Translations under genes and position numbers: made by a program | Shown here: positions 21,216 through 33,100 of the stretch, piece by piece | Position numbering within the stretch: the stretch's first letter is position 1 | Layout: each line of letters starts with the position of its first letter | Assembly (NCBI RefSeq): GCF_014905175.1 | Contig: NC_057789.1 | Span: 24,300,555-24,364,554 of the forward strand | Source of the DNA: Aphidius gifuensis | Taxonomy: Eukaryota > Arthropoda > Insecta > Hymenoptera > Braconidae | DNA: 64,000 bases | Direction of reading: 5' to 3' | Notes under the pieces: generated by a model | The model's database searches: none | Seen by the model: the letters and a program-made list of their open reading frames with translations, nothing else | Told to the model about the DNA's origin: nothing

Positions 21216-23438
21216 TCAAATACAAGTTTCGTTTTTTATAATAATATCATATGGAGTAGATCCGATGAATGCTCCTTGATCCACATTTTCCATTACAAAC
21301 ATTTTATCATTTTCCGTTAGAATAAATTCATTATTTTCAACATTAAGCAAACATAGCTTTTTCAAATTGGCAAAAACATTAGAATCAAACTCATCGAGCT
21401 CGTTTGATTGTAAACACAATAATTCAAGTTTTTTATTTTTATTAAAAATATTAGGTGGAAGATCTGTCAAGCTGTTATTACTGATATCTAATAATTTAAG
21501 ATTAGCTAAGTTATTAAAAATATCAGACTGAAGACTCGTCAATAAGTTTGAATTTAAATACAATGAACGTAAAAGTTTTAATCCACTGAAAAGTTTTTGT
21601 GGAAGATATCTTAAACTGTTATCACCGATATTCAAATAGTCAAGATCAATTAAATTTTTAAAAATATTAGGCTCAAGATCTGTCAGTTTGTTTGAATTTA
21701 AAGACAATAAAGTTAGAGATTTTAATCCATTAAATACTTCTTGTGGAAGAGAAGTCAACGTGTTATTGCTAATATCTAAAACTTCTAGATTAACCAATTT
21801 ATTAAAAGTATTAGCCTCGATAATTTTCAGTTGATTTGATTTTAAATATAATTGAGTTAAAGATTCCAATCCATTGAATACTTTTGATGAAAAATTTTGC
21901 AAATTATTATCACTGATGTCTAAAAATTCAAGTTCGGACAAAGTATTGAACGTATTGGGCTCGATGATTGTTAATTTATTTGATTGTAAATACAACTCAG
22001 TCAACAATTCTAATCCATTGAATACTTTTTGTCGAAGTGATGTTAAATTATTGTTACTGATATCTAAATAGTCTAGATTTGACAAGCCATTAAAGGTGTT
22101 AAGTTCCAGTTTGTTCAAATTATTTGAATCGAGATACAAATGAGTTAAAGATTCTAATGCATTGAATATTTTTTGTGGGAAATTTGTTAAGCTATTTTTA
22201 CTGATATCCAAATGTTTGAGATTGGACAAGTTATTAAAAGTATTAGGCCGAATACTTGTCAGTTTGTTTGATGATAAATTCAAATAATTTAAAGATTCCA
22301 GTCCATTGAATACTCCTTGTGAGAGTGATGTTAAACTATTGTTATTTATGTATAAAAGTATGAGATTAGACAAAGTATTGAACGTATTAGGCTTGAGACT
22401 TGTCAATTTGTTTGATGAAAAATTTAAACAAGTTAGAAATTCTAATCCATTGAAGACTCCTTGTGGAAGAGATGTTAAAGCTCTGTTGGACATATCAATT
22501 GTTCTGGTTGACGCATTGTTACAAATATTTTCCATATAAAATACAGAAGTTGTATTACAAAAGTATGTTTTATATGTTAGTCCTGAAACATACATGCAAT
22601 TATAACAATTAAAAATAAAAAAAATAAATATTTGCTTATTGATCAAAGTTGAAATAAAAAATATAACGTACTTTGACTTGTTGATTGATTGTTCATGTCA
22701 TTATTCGGTACAATATTGTCTTCAGCTTCTAAACTATTCGTATTTGTTGGCAACGAATTCGATGCTCCCTGAAATAATCATCTATGATATTTAAAAAAAA
22801 TTCTAATTTGTCTATTTTTCATAATAAAATTTAATAAAATTTTTTAAAAATTATATTTTATTTATTCATTCATTATTATTATTTTTCAATTTAAAATAAA
22901 TGAAAATATACAAACGCGACAAGGATTTGAACCCAGGATTTTCACGTAAAATTTCAAGATGCTATGAAGAGCATGGTTTTTTGTAAAATAATGGTAAAGA
23001 CGGATGTCAGTGTTTAACTTGTCGAAGCTAGAAAAAATTAATGAGCCATGGAGCCTAGAGGATTAAGAAGATTAAGGCAGATGTCTAGAAAGGAAAAAGA
23101 CTCACGTTCCATGGTTAATATCACAGTATCCTGAAATTTCACGTGAAAATCCTTGTCGAGGTATGCTAGACTGTTTACCGAAATTTATATTATTCAAGTA
23201 ATTTCTATTTAGCTTCAATACATGCACTTGACATGATGCCTAAAGAATTTCTATTTCGACTGCATAAAAAATTTATACATCTAATTATTATACCCTTTAT
23301 ATTTTTTTTAAATATAAACTATATGCACAATCAGTTTGATAATTAAATTTTTAAATAATTTTAACTCACCCCAATGGGACAAATAACCAAAACAGCGGCA
23401 GTAATTATAAAAATCGTTATATAGGTGAACTTCTTCAT
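21216..23438 (-). CDS. LRR protein, family B, gene 4 (3 exons, 510 aa)
   Basis: Coding exons are 23438-23370, 22768-22672 and 22582-21216, with donors GTGAGT and GTACGT and TTTCAG acceptors, all in frame. Exon 1 encodes a 23-residue hydrophobic start (MKKFTYITIF). Exon 2 gives 32 polar residues with several Asn and acidic positions. Exon 3 has the two-Cys cap (YFCN, ICNN) and about 16 typical LRRs of the NxLTSLPQxVFNGLxxL type, ending in a short acidic tail. Predicted secreted or signal-anchored. Its upstream flank (23440-23650) duplicates that of B5, so promoter and gene were copied together. Ligand is unknown. Confidence 0.8.
22890..23200. repeat. intronic repeat with tRNA B-box-like core
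   Basis: Intron 1 of B4 holds AAGGATTTGAACCCAGG near 22922, whose reverse complement resembles a tRNA B box (GGTTCAAATCC). A related block follows at 23130-23165 (CCTTGTCGAGG). Matching blocks lie in B5 intron 1 (26355-26620 and 26785-26830) and on the plus strand at 52690-52745. This could be an old tRNA-derived SINE, but no A box or poly(A) tail was confirmed. It may simply be conserved intron. Confidence 0.3.
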
Positions 23439-24185
23439 CCTTGTAGTGATCGATCCGTAATTTAATAATTATTTCTTAAATCACTCTGAACAAACGTAAA
23501 TGACAAATGACAAATCTCAGTAGTGGTCACTTGGTCAGTATAAAAAAGAAATCTAAATCAGGAAAATCACGCATGCGTTGTGCAATGTGTAATGGTGCCC
23601 AACAAAAAACAAGATATTTTCTACCTTACCAATTAACAAAAAACGCCAATTTCCCGCCAATTCATAGCTTTTTTTTTTTCTCTGTGTGTTGCAGGTTGAT
23701 CTTGATACTCTCTTTACTAATAGTCATAATAGTCATAATAGTTTAACATCTCGAACATTAAAAATGAATGCAGTAAAATTTTTTTACATACCCACACATC
23801 TATATGCAAATCGATTTGTTTTATTTAATTTTCAATATTGTTTATAATTAAAATAAACAGTTAATTATATAATAATGATTTGATAAATAAAAGTGTTGAA
23901 GTCAAGTTAAATAGTTTAAGTTAAACTTTTGAGTCTTTTTGCTATTTTTTCAGCACTAAATAATGTCAATATGTTTTAAAAAATATTATTATATTGAATG
24001 AGTAATCGTAATCATAAAAAAAAAAACTCCAGGCCTTATTGTCAATATAAATATGAATCCACATAAAAAAAAAAAAAAAAGAAAATTGACCTGAATAAAT
24101 TAGGGAATAATTATAGGGTTATTTTTAAAGCATAAATTTTTAAATGACAAAGATAAACATAATTTTATTAAAAGTACAAAAATAT
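23439..24185. promoter_or_regulatory. 5' flank of LRR-B4 and 3' flank of LRR-B5
   Basis: Bases 23440-23660 are nearly the same as 27105-27315, which lies between B5 and POLD2. Part of the POLD2/B5 divergent promoter region therefore seems to have been copied with the B gene. Bases 24100-24185 are the B5 3' UTR. The plus-strand open frame near 23507 is not supported as a gene. Confidence 0.5.
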
Positions 24186-27099
24186 TCAAAGAAAGTAATT
24201 GAATTGTTTATAATTAATATTATTAAACAAAAGGCATGATCTATTTTTAATAATATCATATGAAATAGATTCATTGTAATTTTCCTGTTGCATATTTTTT
24301 ATAATTAATTTTTTATCATCGTCTGTTAGGCTGAATTTATTATCTTCAATATTGAGCAAACGAAGCTGCATCAAATCATAGAAAACTTCAGGCTTTAATT
24401 TATTGAGATTGTTGGATTGTAAACATAAAGATTCCAGATCTGTATTTGAAAGGAAAATATCAATTGGAAGATCTGTCAAATTATTATTATGAATATCTAA
24501 AACTCTAAGATTGAACAAGTCATCGAAAATATTAGATTCCACTTCATTTCTTATTCCTTGTGGAAGAGATGTTAAATTATTATTACTAATAGACAAAATT
24601 TTAAGGCTGTACAAGTCATAAAAGGTATTAAGTTCTAGACTGGTCAGTTTATTTGTATCTAATATCAACCGACGTAGAGATTTCAATTCTCTAAATATAT
24701 ATTGTGGAAGAGATGTTAAATTATTATTACCAATATCTAAATCGATAAGATGGATCAACTTATTGAAAATATTAGAAGGAAGACTTGTCAGTTTGTTGGA
24801 TCGCAAATGTAAAACTGTTAAAGATTTCAATTCATTAAATAATTCATGTTCAAGGGATGTTAAGTTATTATTTTTTATGTATAAAGAAGTGAGTTTAGAC
24901 AAGCTATTAAAAGGATTGAACTCCAGACTGGTCAGTTTATTTGATGATAAATCCAACCAATTAAGAGACTCTAATCCATTGAATATTCCTTGTGGAAGAA
25001 ATGTTAAATTATTATAACTGATATCTAAATTAGTAAGATTGGACATGCCATTAAAAGTATTATTTTCAAGACTTGACAGTTTGTTAAAATTTAATTTTAA
25101 ATAGTTTAGAGATATTAAATTATTAAATATTCCTTGTGGAAGGGATGCTAAGTTATTATTTTTTATGTATAAACGTTTCAGTTTGGACAAGCTATTAAAT
25201 ATATCACAATCAAGACTTGTCAGTTTATTTGATGATAAATCCAACAAATCTAGAGACTCTAACCCATTAAATATTCCTTTTGGAAGAAATGTTAAATTAT
25301 TATTACTGATATATAAACTAGTAAGACTGGACAAGCCATGAAAAGTATTTTTTTTAAGACTTGATAGTTTGTTATAATTTAATTTTAAATACTTTAAAGA
25401 TTTCAATTCATTGAATATTCCTTGTGAAAGAGATGTTAAATTATTACGACTGATAGATAAATATTCCAGTTTAGGCAAGCTATTGAAGATATTATTTTCA
25501 AGACTGGTCAGTTTGTTTAAATCTAATATCAAAATAGTTAGAGATGTCAATTCTTTAAAAATATCTTGTGGAAGATGTGTTAGATTATTATTGTTCCTGA
25601 TTGTTAAACATTCCAGTTTGGATAAGCTATGAAAAGTATTAAGCTCCACACCGGTCAATTCATTTGAATCTATTTCCAAAATATGTAGAAGTACCAATCC
25701 GTTGAATATATCTTGTGGAAGATGTGATATATTATGGTTTCTGATTGCTAAATATTCCAGCTCAGACAAGCTATTAAAAGGCTGGTCAGACTCCAGGCTG
25801 GCCATTTTTTTTGAACGTACTTCCGAATCATCCAGAGATATCATCAATTTATTCAATACTTCTATTGGCAGGGATGCTAAACCTCTGCTAGACAAATTAA
25901 TATCCAAAATTGTAGAACGATTACAAACATTTTCCATGTAAAATACAGAAGATGTATTACAATAGTATTTTTCGTATGTTAGTCCTGAAACATACATTCA
26001 ATTATAACAATTAAAAATAAGAAGAAAGAAATATTTGCTTATTAATCAAAGTTAAAATAATAAATATAACTTACTTTCAATTGTTGATTGGTTATTCATG
26101 TCATTTTTCTGTACGATGCTGTCTTCAGTTTCTGAATTATTTGTTTGAGTTGGCAAAAATTTCGATTCTCCCTGAAATAATTATGTACTTATCAATTTTA
26201 ATTTCTAACTAATAAAAAATCTTAATGAAATTTGTTAAAATTTAATATTTTGTTAAATTAAATAAAAATTATATTTTTGTTTATTCATCTATTATTATTA
26301 TTATTTTAAATATCTGTACCTATATATATTGTTTGATTTGAAAGAACGAAAAAATTCGAGCGTGACAAAGATTTGAACTCAGGTTTTTTCATGTGAAATT
26401 TTATGATGCTGTGATTCTAATGGTTTTTTTTTCTAAATAACGGTAAAGAAGAATGTCATTGTTCAACTTGCTGAAACTAGGAAAAATTGGAAAGCTTTTG
26501 TGACCTCGAGGATTAAGGAGATGAGGGCAATTACCCAGAAAAGAAAACGACTCTGGTTTCATGGTAAATATCACAGCATCTCAAAATTTTACGTGAAAAT
26601 CCTTGTCAAGGTATTGCAAGACGCTGCACCGAAATTTATTATACAAGTAACTTTTATTTAGCTTCAATACATGCACTAATTGAGATGATGCTTAAAGAAT
26701 TTCTATTTCGACTCGATACACATTTTATGCATCTAATTATTATACCTTTTTATTTTTTTTAAATATTAAATATATATGCACTTTAGTATCTTGAAATTTC
26801 ACGTGAAAATCCTTGTCGAGGTATTGCTAGACTGTTTATCGAAATTTATATTATTCAAGTAATTTCTATTTAGCTTCAATACATGCACTTGACATGATGC
26901 CAAAATAATTTCTATTTTGACTGCATAAAAAATGTATACATCTAATTATTATACCCTTTATATTTTTTTTAAAGATAAACTATATGCACAATCAGTTTGA
27001 TAATTAAATTTTCAAATAATTCTAACTCACCCCAATGGGAAAAATAATTAAGATAGCTGCAATAATTATAAAAATCGTAATATAGGTGAACTTCTTCAT
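24186..27099 (-). CDS. LRR protein, family B, gene 5 (3 exons, 654 aa)
   Basis: Coding exons are 27099-27031, 26171-26075 and 25984-24186, with donors GTGAGT and GTAAGT and CAG acceptors, in phase. It is the longest B gene. The hydrophobic 23-residue start (MKKFTYITIF) is followed by 32 polar residues (exon 2, Gln/Asn/Glu-rich), a cap with YYCN and VCNR, and about 22 LRRs. One repeat near residue 500 is shortened (LTSLPQGIRNEVESNIF), suggesting a small internal deletion kept in frame. It ends in a short aromatic tail. Predicted secreted or signal-anchored. It is divergent from POLD2, whose start is only 383 bases away, and marks the right edge of the LRR array. Ligand is unknown. Confidence 0.8.
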
Positions 27100-27481
27100 C
27101 CTTGTAGTGATCGATCCGTAATTTAATAATCAATAACTAAATCACTCTGAATAAACGTAAATGACAAATGACAAATTCCGATAGTGGTCATTTGGTCAGT
27201 ATAAAAAAGAAATCTAAATCATGAAAATCACGCATGCGTTGTGCAATGTGTAATGGTGCCCAACAAAAAACAAGATATTTTCTACCTTACCAATCAACAA
27301 AAACGCCAATTTCCCGCCAATTAATAGCTTTTTTTTTTCTGTGTGTGTGTCTGTGTGTATGTATTGCATGTGTTGTTGATGATCTTGATACTCAATTACT
27401 CATAATATTTTTATTTTTCAACAAACAAATTGCAAACAACAATCAACAATTATTCATATAGTTATTAAAATACAATAAAAA
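27100..27481. promoter_or_regulatory. divergent promoter region LRR-B5 / POLD2
   Basis: A 382-base spacer between two start codons on opposite strands. It contains ACGCATGCGTTGTGC and TTTCCCGCCAATT (near 27310, E2F-site-like) on the POLD2 side, which suits a replication gene. Most of it is duplicated upstream of B4 at 23440-23660. The E2F reading is by motif resemblance only. Confidence 0.45.
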
Positions 27482-29000
27482 ATGGTCAAGGAACAAGATT
27501 CAAATGAGCAATCATTAAAAAATGAAAACAACGAGCCACCAATATTTGAAAGAAAAACAGCAAAATTTGAAGGTTTTGATACAAGATTTACTCAACCAAC
27601 AAAAGATTTTTCAAAACAATTTTATCATGTTTATCTTTGTCGTCTTGAAGAATTAAAAAAATTAATAATACCAAAAGCCACAAAAATTTGGGGTAAATAT
27701 AACAAATTTTTTCTTCTAACCTACATTCAACAATTAATTATTATTATGTATCAACAGGTGATGATGTAAAAATAGTAACACTAGCTGAATTAGAAAATTA
27801 TGACAATGAAAAATGTATTATTATTGGTACATTATTCAAGCATCAAATTTGGAAACCATCAATTTTACGTGAGCTAAGTGAAGATACTCAAGAAACAAGT
27901 GATCGTTCAGAAAAACATGAAGATTATTGTAGTGATAAAGATACAGCATATTTAGAAGATGAAATGTTGAGAATAAAAATCATTGGTGATAATGTTGATT
28001 TAAAAAAAGTTGTAACTGGTGTTGTTTGTGGTTTACTTGGTAAAAAACTTGATGATGGTACATTTGAAGTTGAAGATTGGTGTTTTCCAGGTTGTCCAAC
28101 TAAAAAACCAACACCAACAACACCAGTATCTGATGGTAAATTATTATTATTATCTGGTCTTGATTTAGCAAATAAATCAAACAATCCAATGTTACTTGAT
28201 TTATTAATTGAATGGATAACTGGAATGGCTGGTACCACCAATACCCAACAAGATGTATCATCAATTGTAAATATTTTAATTGCTGGTAATAGTGTTAAAA
28301 GTTCTTCATCTGATCATGATAATATACAAGGTTTAATGAGCTCCAAAGCAATTAAAACACAAGACACACAAGAAATATCATCAGCAATTAAAAAACTAGA
28401 TAAATTATTAAGTGAATTGTTGGATTATTCATCAGTAATATTAATGCCTGGTGAACATGATCCAACAAATTTAATGTTACCACAACGACCAATTCATCGT
28501 TTTGTACTTAAAAATAGTTATAAATATGATAATTATAAGGGTGTTGGTAATCCATGGATTGGTAATATTGGTAATCGTATTATTGCTGGTACAAGTGGAC
28601 AACCAATTGATGATATTATTAAAGTTACTGGTGATAAATCAACATCAACTATTGAATGGATGGAAAAAACACTTGAATGGCGTCAGTATTGTCCAACAGC
28701 ACCAGATACACTTCCATCATATCCATACAATGGAAATGATCTTTTTATTATGCAAGAATGTCCAGATATTTATTTTGTTGGAAATGCTGATAAATTTGAT
28801 ACAAAATTATGGAAAGGTAAAGTTAATTTTTCTGTTTATTATAACAGTTTTTTTATGTAACACAATTGTTATTAATTCCAGGTGAAGATGGACAAACTGT
28901 TAGGATCATTTGCATTCCAAAATTTTCAACAACAAATACTGCTGTTTTGATTGATTTAAAAAGTCTTGAAGTTACACCAATGTACTTTGGAACATCTTGA
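27482..29000 (+). CDS. PolD2: DNA polymerase delta subunit 2 (POLD2/p50, 462 aa)
   Basis: Exons 27482-27692, 27758-28816 and 28882-29000 join in phase 1 at both introns. The 462-residue product is close to the usual ~470. It is the B subunit that links the catalytic subunit of polymerase delta to the others during nuclear DNA replication and repair. Recognised by the N-terminal stretch FDTRFTQPTKDFSKQFYHVY, the OB-fold region (KCIIIGTLFKHQ and EDEMLRIKIIGD) and the inactive phosphoesterase-like domain (LLLLSGLDL, VILMPGEHDPTNLMLPQ). The C-terminus ends MYFGTS. A polyadenylation signal AATAAA is at 29053-29058. The gene is ordinary and intact. It borders the LRR array on its left. Confidence 0.93.
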
Positions 29001-30198
29001 TTATTTTATATGTCATCTTCATTTATCATTACTTTTATTATTAATTTTTTGAAATAAACATTTTTTTTTATATTTAAATTTGAATTGGTTTCTTTTTTTT
29101 TGTGATTAATTTTATGCTTGTTTGGTTATTAGAAAAACTGGAGAAGATTTTTTGAGGTAGATGTATTTTTATTAAAAAAAAAAATTAGATAAATAACTTT
29201 AAACTTGGCACTTTTTTGTTTTTTTTATTCTAGACTTCTGAATTCTCCAAAGTATAAATACATTTCATTGATTTTGTTTATTATTATTTTTTTTTAAATT
29301 ATGTACAAAAAGCCAATTTTCATTGAGATTCGAAATCGCGGTTGTTTTATTTAATTAAAGTGTGATTGAATCATCTACCAGTAGATTTAAATAAAGCTAG
29401 GTGAAAAAAAAAAGAAGGAAAACAATAAAAACAAATATAAGAGATGACTATTATTTTTTTTGTTAAACAAAAAAAAATATTTCTACAAATATAAAAACTA
29501 AAATATGACGTATGGAAGTGTACAATGTTTATAGTATCCAACAAAGGAACCAAATTTTTTAACGATTAAATTTTAAATTAGAGAAAAAAAAAAAAAGAAA
29601 AGCATATAATTGATTAAAATAATTTAATAACTTCCCTGATTAAGTAAAACTTTTCTTTTGTTTATCAATGTTTTTTTTTTTTTTCATTTTCATTTGAACC
29701 TTAAGCCTAATATTTATAATTAATTTTTGTTTTTTTTTTTATTTATTCATCTAAATCACGTATCTAAGCAACTGAGGTTTAATAATAATAATTTTTTTTC
29801 GTTATTTAGTATTTTTTTTTTATGTTTTTTTGTTTTTTGTTTCTTATCATTCTATTGTATTGTAAATTTTGTTTTTTTTTTTTTTTTTTTTTTAATTTTT
29901 CATGTTTTTTTTCTCTTATTAATTTATAAGCGATTAAATGAAGTTATAAAATTTATATTTATAATACACTTTACAGAATCGTAATACTATTAACTTAAGG
30001 TGCATGTCACATAATCGACACAATTTTTTTTTTCTTTAATAACAATTGACAGGTATTTTAAAAAATTTAAAAAAAGAAAAAACAATAATGATAATAGTAA
30101 GGAAAGTAAAAAGTAAAATATGAAAAAAAAAAAAAAAAAAAAGGGAAAGGAGTACGACACAACAGCTTATGATAAGAAATAATTTGAATAAATATTTC
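29001..30198. other. intergenic, POLD2 and NSL1 tail to tail
   Basis: AT-rich with long T and A homopolymers. It contains the POLD2 polyadenylation signal and presumably the NSL1 3' UTR on the minus strand. The small open frames here are low-complexity and unsupported. No other gene is seen. Confidence 0.6.
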
Positions 30199-33100
30199 CT
30201 ATCTTTTAGCTGTCGGACGTATTCTTTCTTTTTCAGCATCCCTGTCATCACCCACAGTCCATTCTGGATCATTTGGATCTTCAGCATCACCTTCAGCATC
30301 AAAATATGCTGATTCAGTTGTATCTGATTCATGTGAATCAATTTCTGCCTCCTTGATTAATTAAAAATAAATATTAATTATATTATTTCTTTTTAAATTA
30401 AATATTTACTTACATCATCGGGTTTTTCTTCTTCAGGTAAACATAATGTTTCATCTGATGTTTGCCAATGTCCATCTGGCATAACTTGTAACATTTTATC
30501 ATAAATGTCTTCAGTCAATGGAAATAATCTTGGATCATATGGTAAAACTTCATGTTCATCATCAGCAATTGAATTTATATTTTCATCACGTATTCTCATT
30601 GATGATGAATATGTACGACGTCTTACAGCATATTGTAATGATGAATTTTTATGTACATCAATAATATTATTTTGTTCTGTTTCTTGTATACAAGATGGTG
30701 TTGCTGGTGGTGATGTTACATCACCACCAAAATCACCAGTTTGCGGTGACATTGGATCTACAAAAATATAAATTAATTGTCATTATTTTGAGCTTAAAAA
30801 ATTGGAATAAAAAAAAGAAAGTATCAAATGTAAATAATAAGAAATATTACCTGGTGTATTTGCACCACTATCAGCTCTACTATCAGCTCTTCGTGGATGA
30901 CGTAGTCTACCTTGTGGTAGCCTATTAATATAATTCATAAAACGTTTATTTTCTTCTCTTTCACTTCTTTCATGTCTCAAGGCAATTGTCTCTTCTGATA
31001 CATCTTCTGAATCACTATCTTGACTAGGCCTATGTAAAATACCATTTTTTAAATCTTGTTTAATCATATCACCACATAATCTCCACTTTGGTGTTAATAT
31101 TTCTTTGTATTGTAATTTTTCTGGTTTAGCTGATGCAGCAACACTATATGGTATAACAATATTATCAATATCATAAGAACCACGTCTTAATCTTTTATGT
31201 GAATTTGTTGTTTTTTCTTTAGTATGCCTATCAGTATTCGTTGTTATTGGTGTTGTTGTTGTTGTTGATTGTGTTGTTATCGTTGTTATTGCTGTTGATG
31301 TTATATGTGTTAATGGTATTGTTACAGAATTCATTATTGGTAATGGTGATGATACAGGTGATGAATGTTTACTTGAACTTGAATATATACTTGCATCATC
31401 ATCATAATAATCATTTAAATGTGTTTTTATTTTTCTTTTACCAATAATATTTCTACGTGTACTTGAATCTTTTTTTCCTTTATCTTTTCTTGTTATTCTA
31501 GCTGTTAATAATGATGATTTTTTAATACGTGATGATGATGATGTTAACGCTAATGATGATGGTGTGGTTGTTGTTGCTGTTGATATTGGTGTTGTTAATA
31601 ATGTTGTTGTTGTTGTTGCTAGTGCTGTTGGTGTTGTTGGCGTTAATGTTGATGTTGATGATAATGTTGTATACTTATTACTACGACCATCAGATAATTT
31701 AATTTTATTACTACGTCTATTATTATTATCAATTGTATCTTTATCCTTATTATTTCTAGATAATCTATTACTATTATTATTATTTGAACCACGTAATGTT
31801 CTTTGTTGCCAATCAGATGATTTCATAATTGAATTAAAATGTGTACAATGTGATATTTCATCTGTAAATGATAATACAGGATGATAACTTGTATCAACAA
31901 GTGCTATTTTATCAGCAAGTGATAATTGTTCATGTGATTCTTGTGGTTGTGTTGGATCAATTCTACCAGTACATAATGCACATGATGGTAATACATGATC
32001 ACAATTACATCTAATATTTGATGGTTTTGCAGCACGTTTTGAATATTCATGTAAACCATCAACACGTATTAATTTTCTTTTTTTATATAGCTCCCATACA
32101 AATGGACGTGTTCTACAGCATGATGATGATGATGATGCTGTTGATGTATCATCCTCATTTAAAGTTGTTGTTGTCGATGATGATGATGGTGATGGTGTTG
32201 GCGTTGAACCAGGCAATGAGCCACTATAGCCATTAATTGATTCTACATTTTTCAATACAACATGTCCCTTTGTTGATCTTATTTGACGTTGAAACTCATT
32301 ATGATGACGTATTCGAAATTCTAAATCTGTTATTTGCGCCTGTAGCCATGTCCATCTTGCTGCAATACCAGCACGATCTTGGGCATATTTCCATGCTGCA
32401 CGTTTTGTACTAATTAATCATAAATTATAATTGTTGTTAATAAAATTTCAAATACATATTAATTTGTTTTAAATAAAAAAAAAATAATAATAAAATGAAA
32501 CAATTATAAATTAATAAAACAATTGAACTAATAATATTTTATTTTCAATTGTTATTTATTTGTTTTATTTTTGTATCAAGGGGGTGTTATTTAAATAGTT
32601 AATGTAATTTTATTATATTTAGTACAACCAGCAAATCGATAATACGGAAGTTGTAAATAGACTATACTATTTCATGTACTTGAGAATGTGTTGAGATGTT
32701 TTATATATATAAAATAATAATAATAATGTTAAAGATAAAATATTAAATCCAAAGGTTAACAAGTTATTAATGATGAAAAAAAATTAGTAAATTTTATTAT
32801 TAGATTAATGAATTAATTATAATGAATAGTTTTATATTTAAAATTTAAGTTAAAATAATTATTGGTCATGTTGATGAACCATATGATGAATATTATTATG
32901 CAAAAGGGTTAGTCATCAAAAAGATGATGCAATATTTGTATGAAAAAACATGATAATAAAATCGATTGACTGTTTGGATGTTTTATTATGTAATATTTTA
33001 AGAAAAAAATTGATTAAAACTTACATTGGTAATTGTTGTTGTTGTAAATTATTATATGTTTCCATCTCATCACAACTTTCACCACCACTACTTGATGCAG

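Noticed and set aside
22915..22950. tRNA gene on the minus strand
   Set aside because: Only a B-box-like stretch is present. No cloverleaf, acceptor stem or anticodon arm could be drawn.
23507..23746. Plus-strand frame with CAMCNGAQQKTRYFLPYQ, repeated at 27234
   Set aside because: Present in both copies only because the promoter spacer is duplicated. It runs into low-complexity T-rich sequence and sits in a promoter position.
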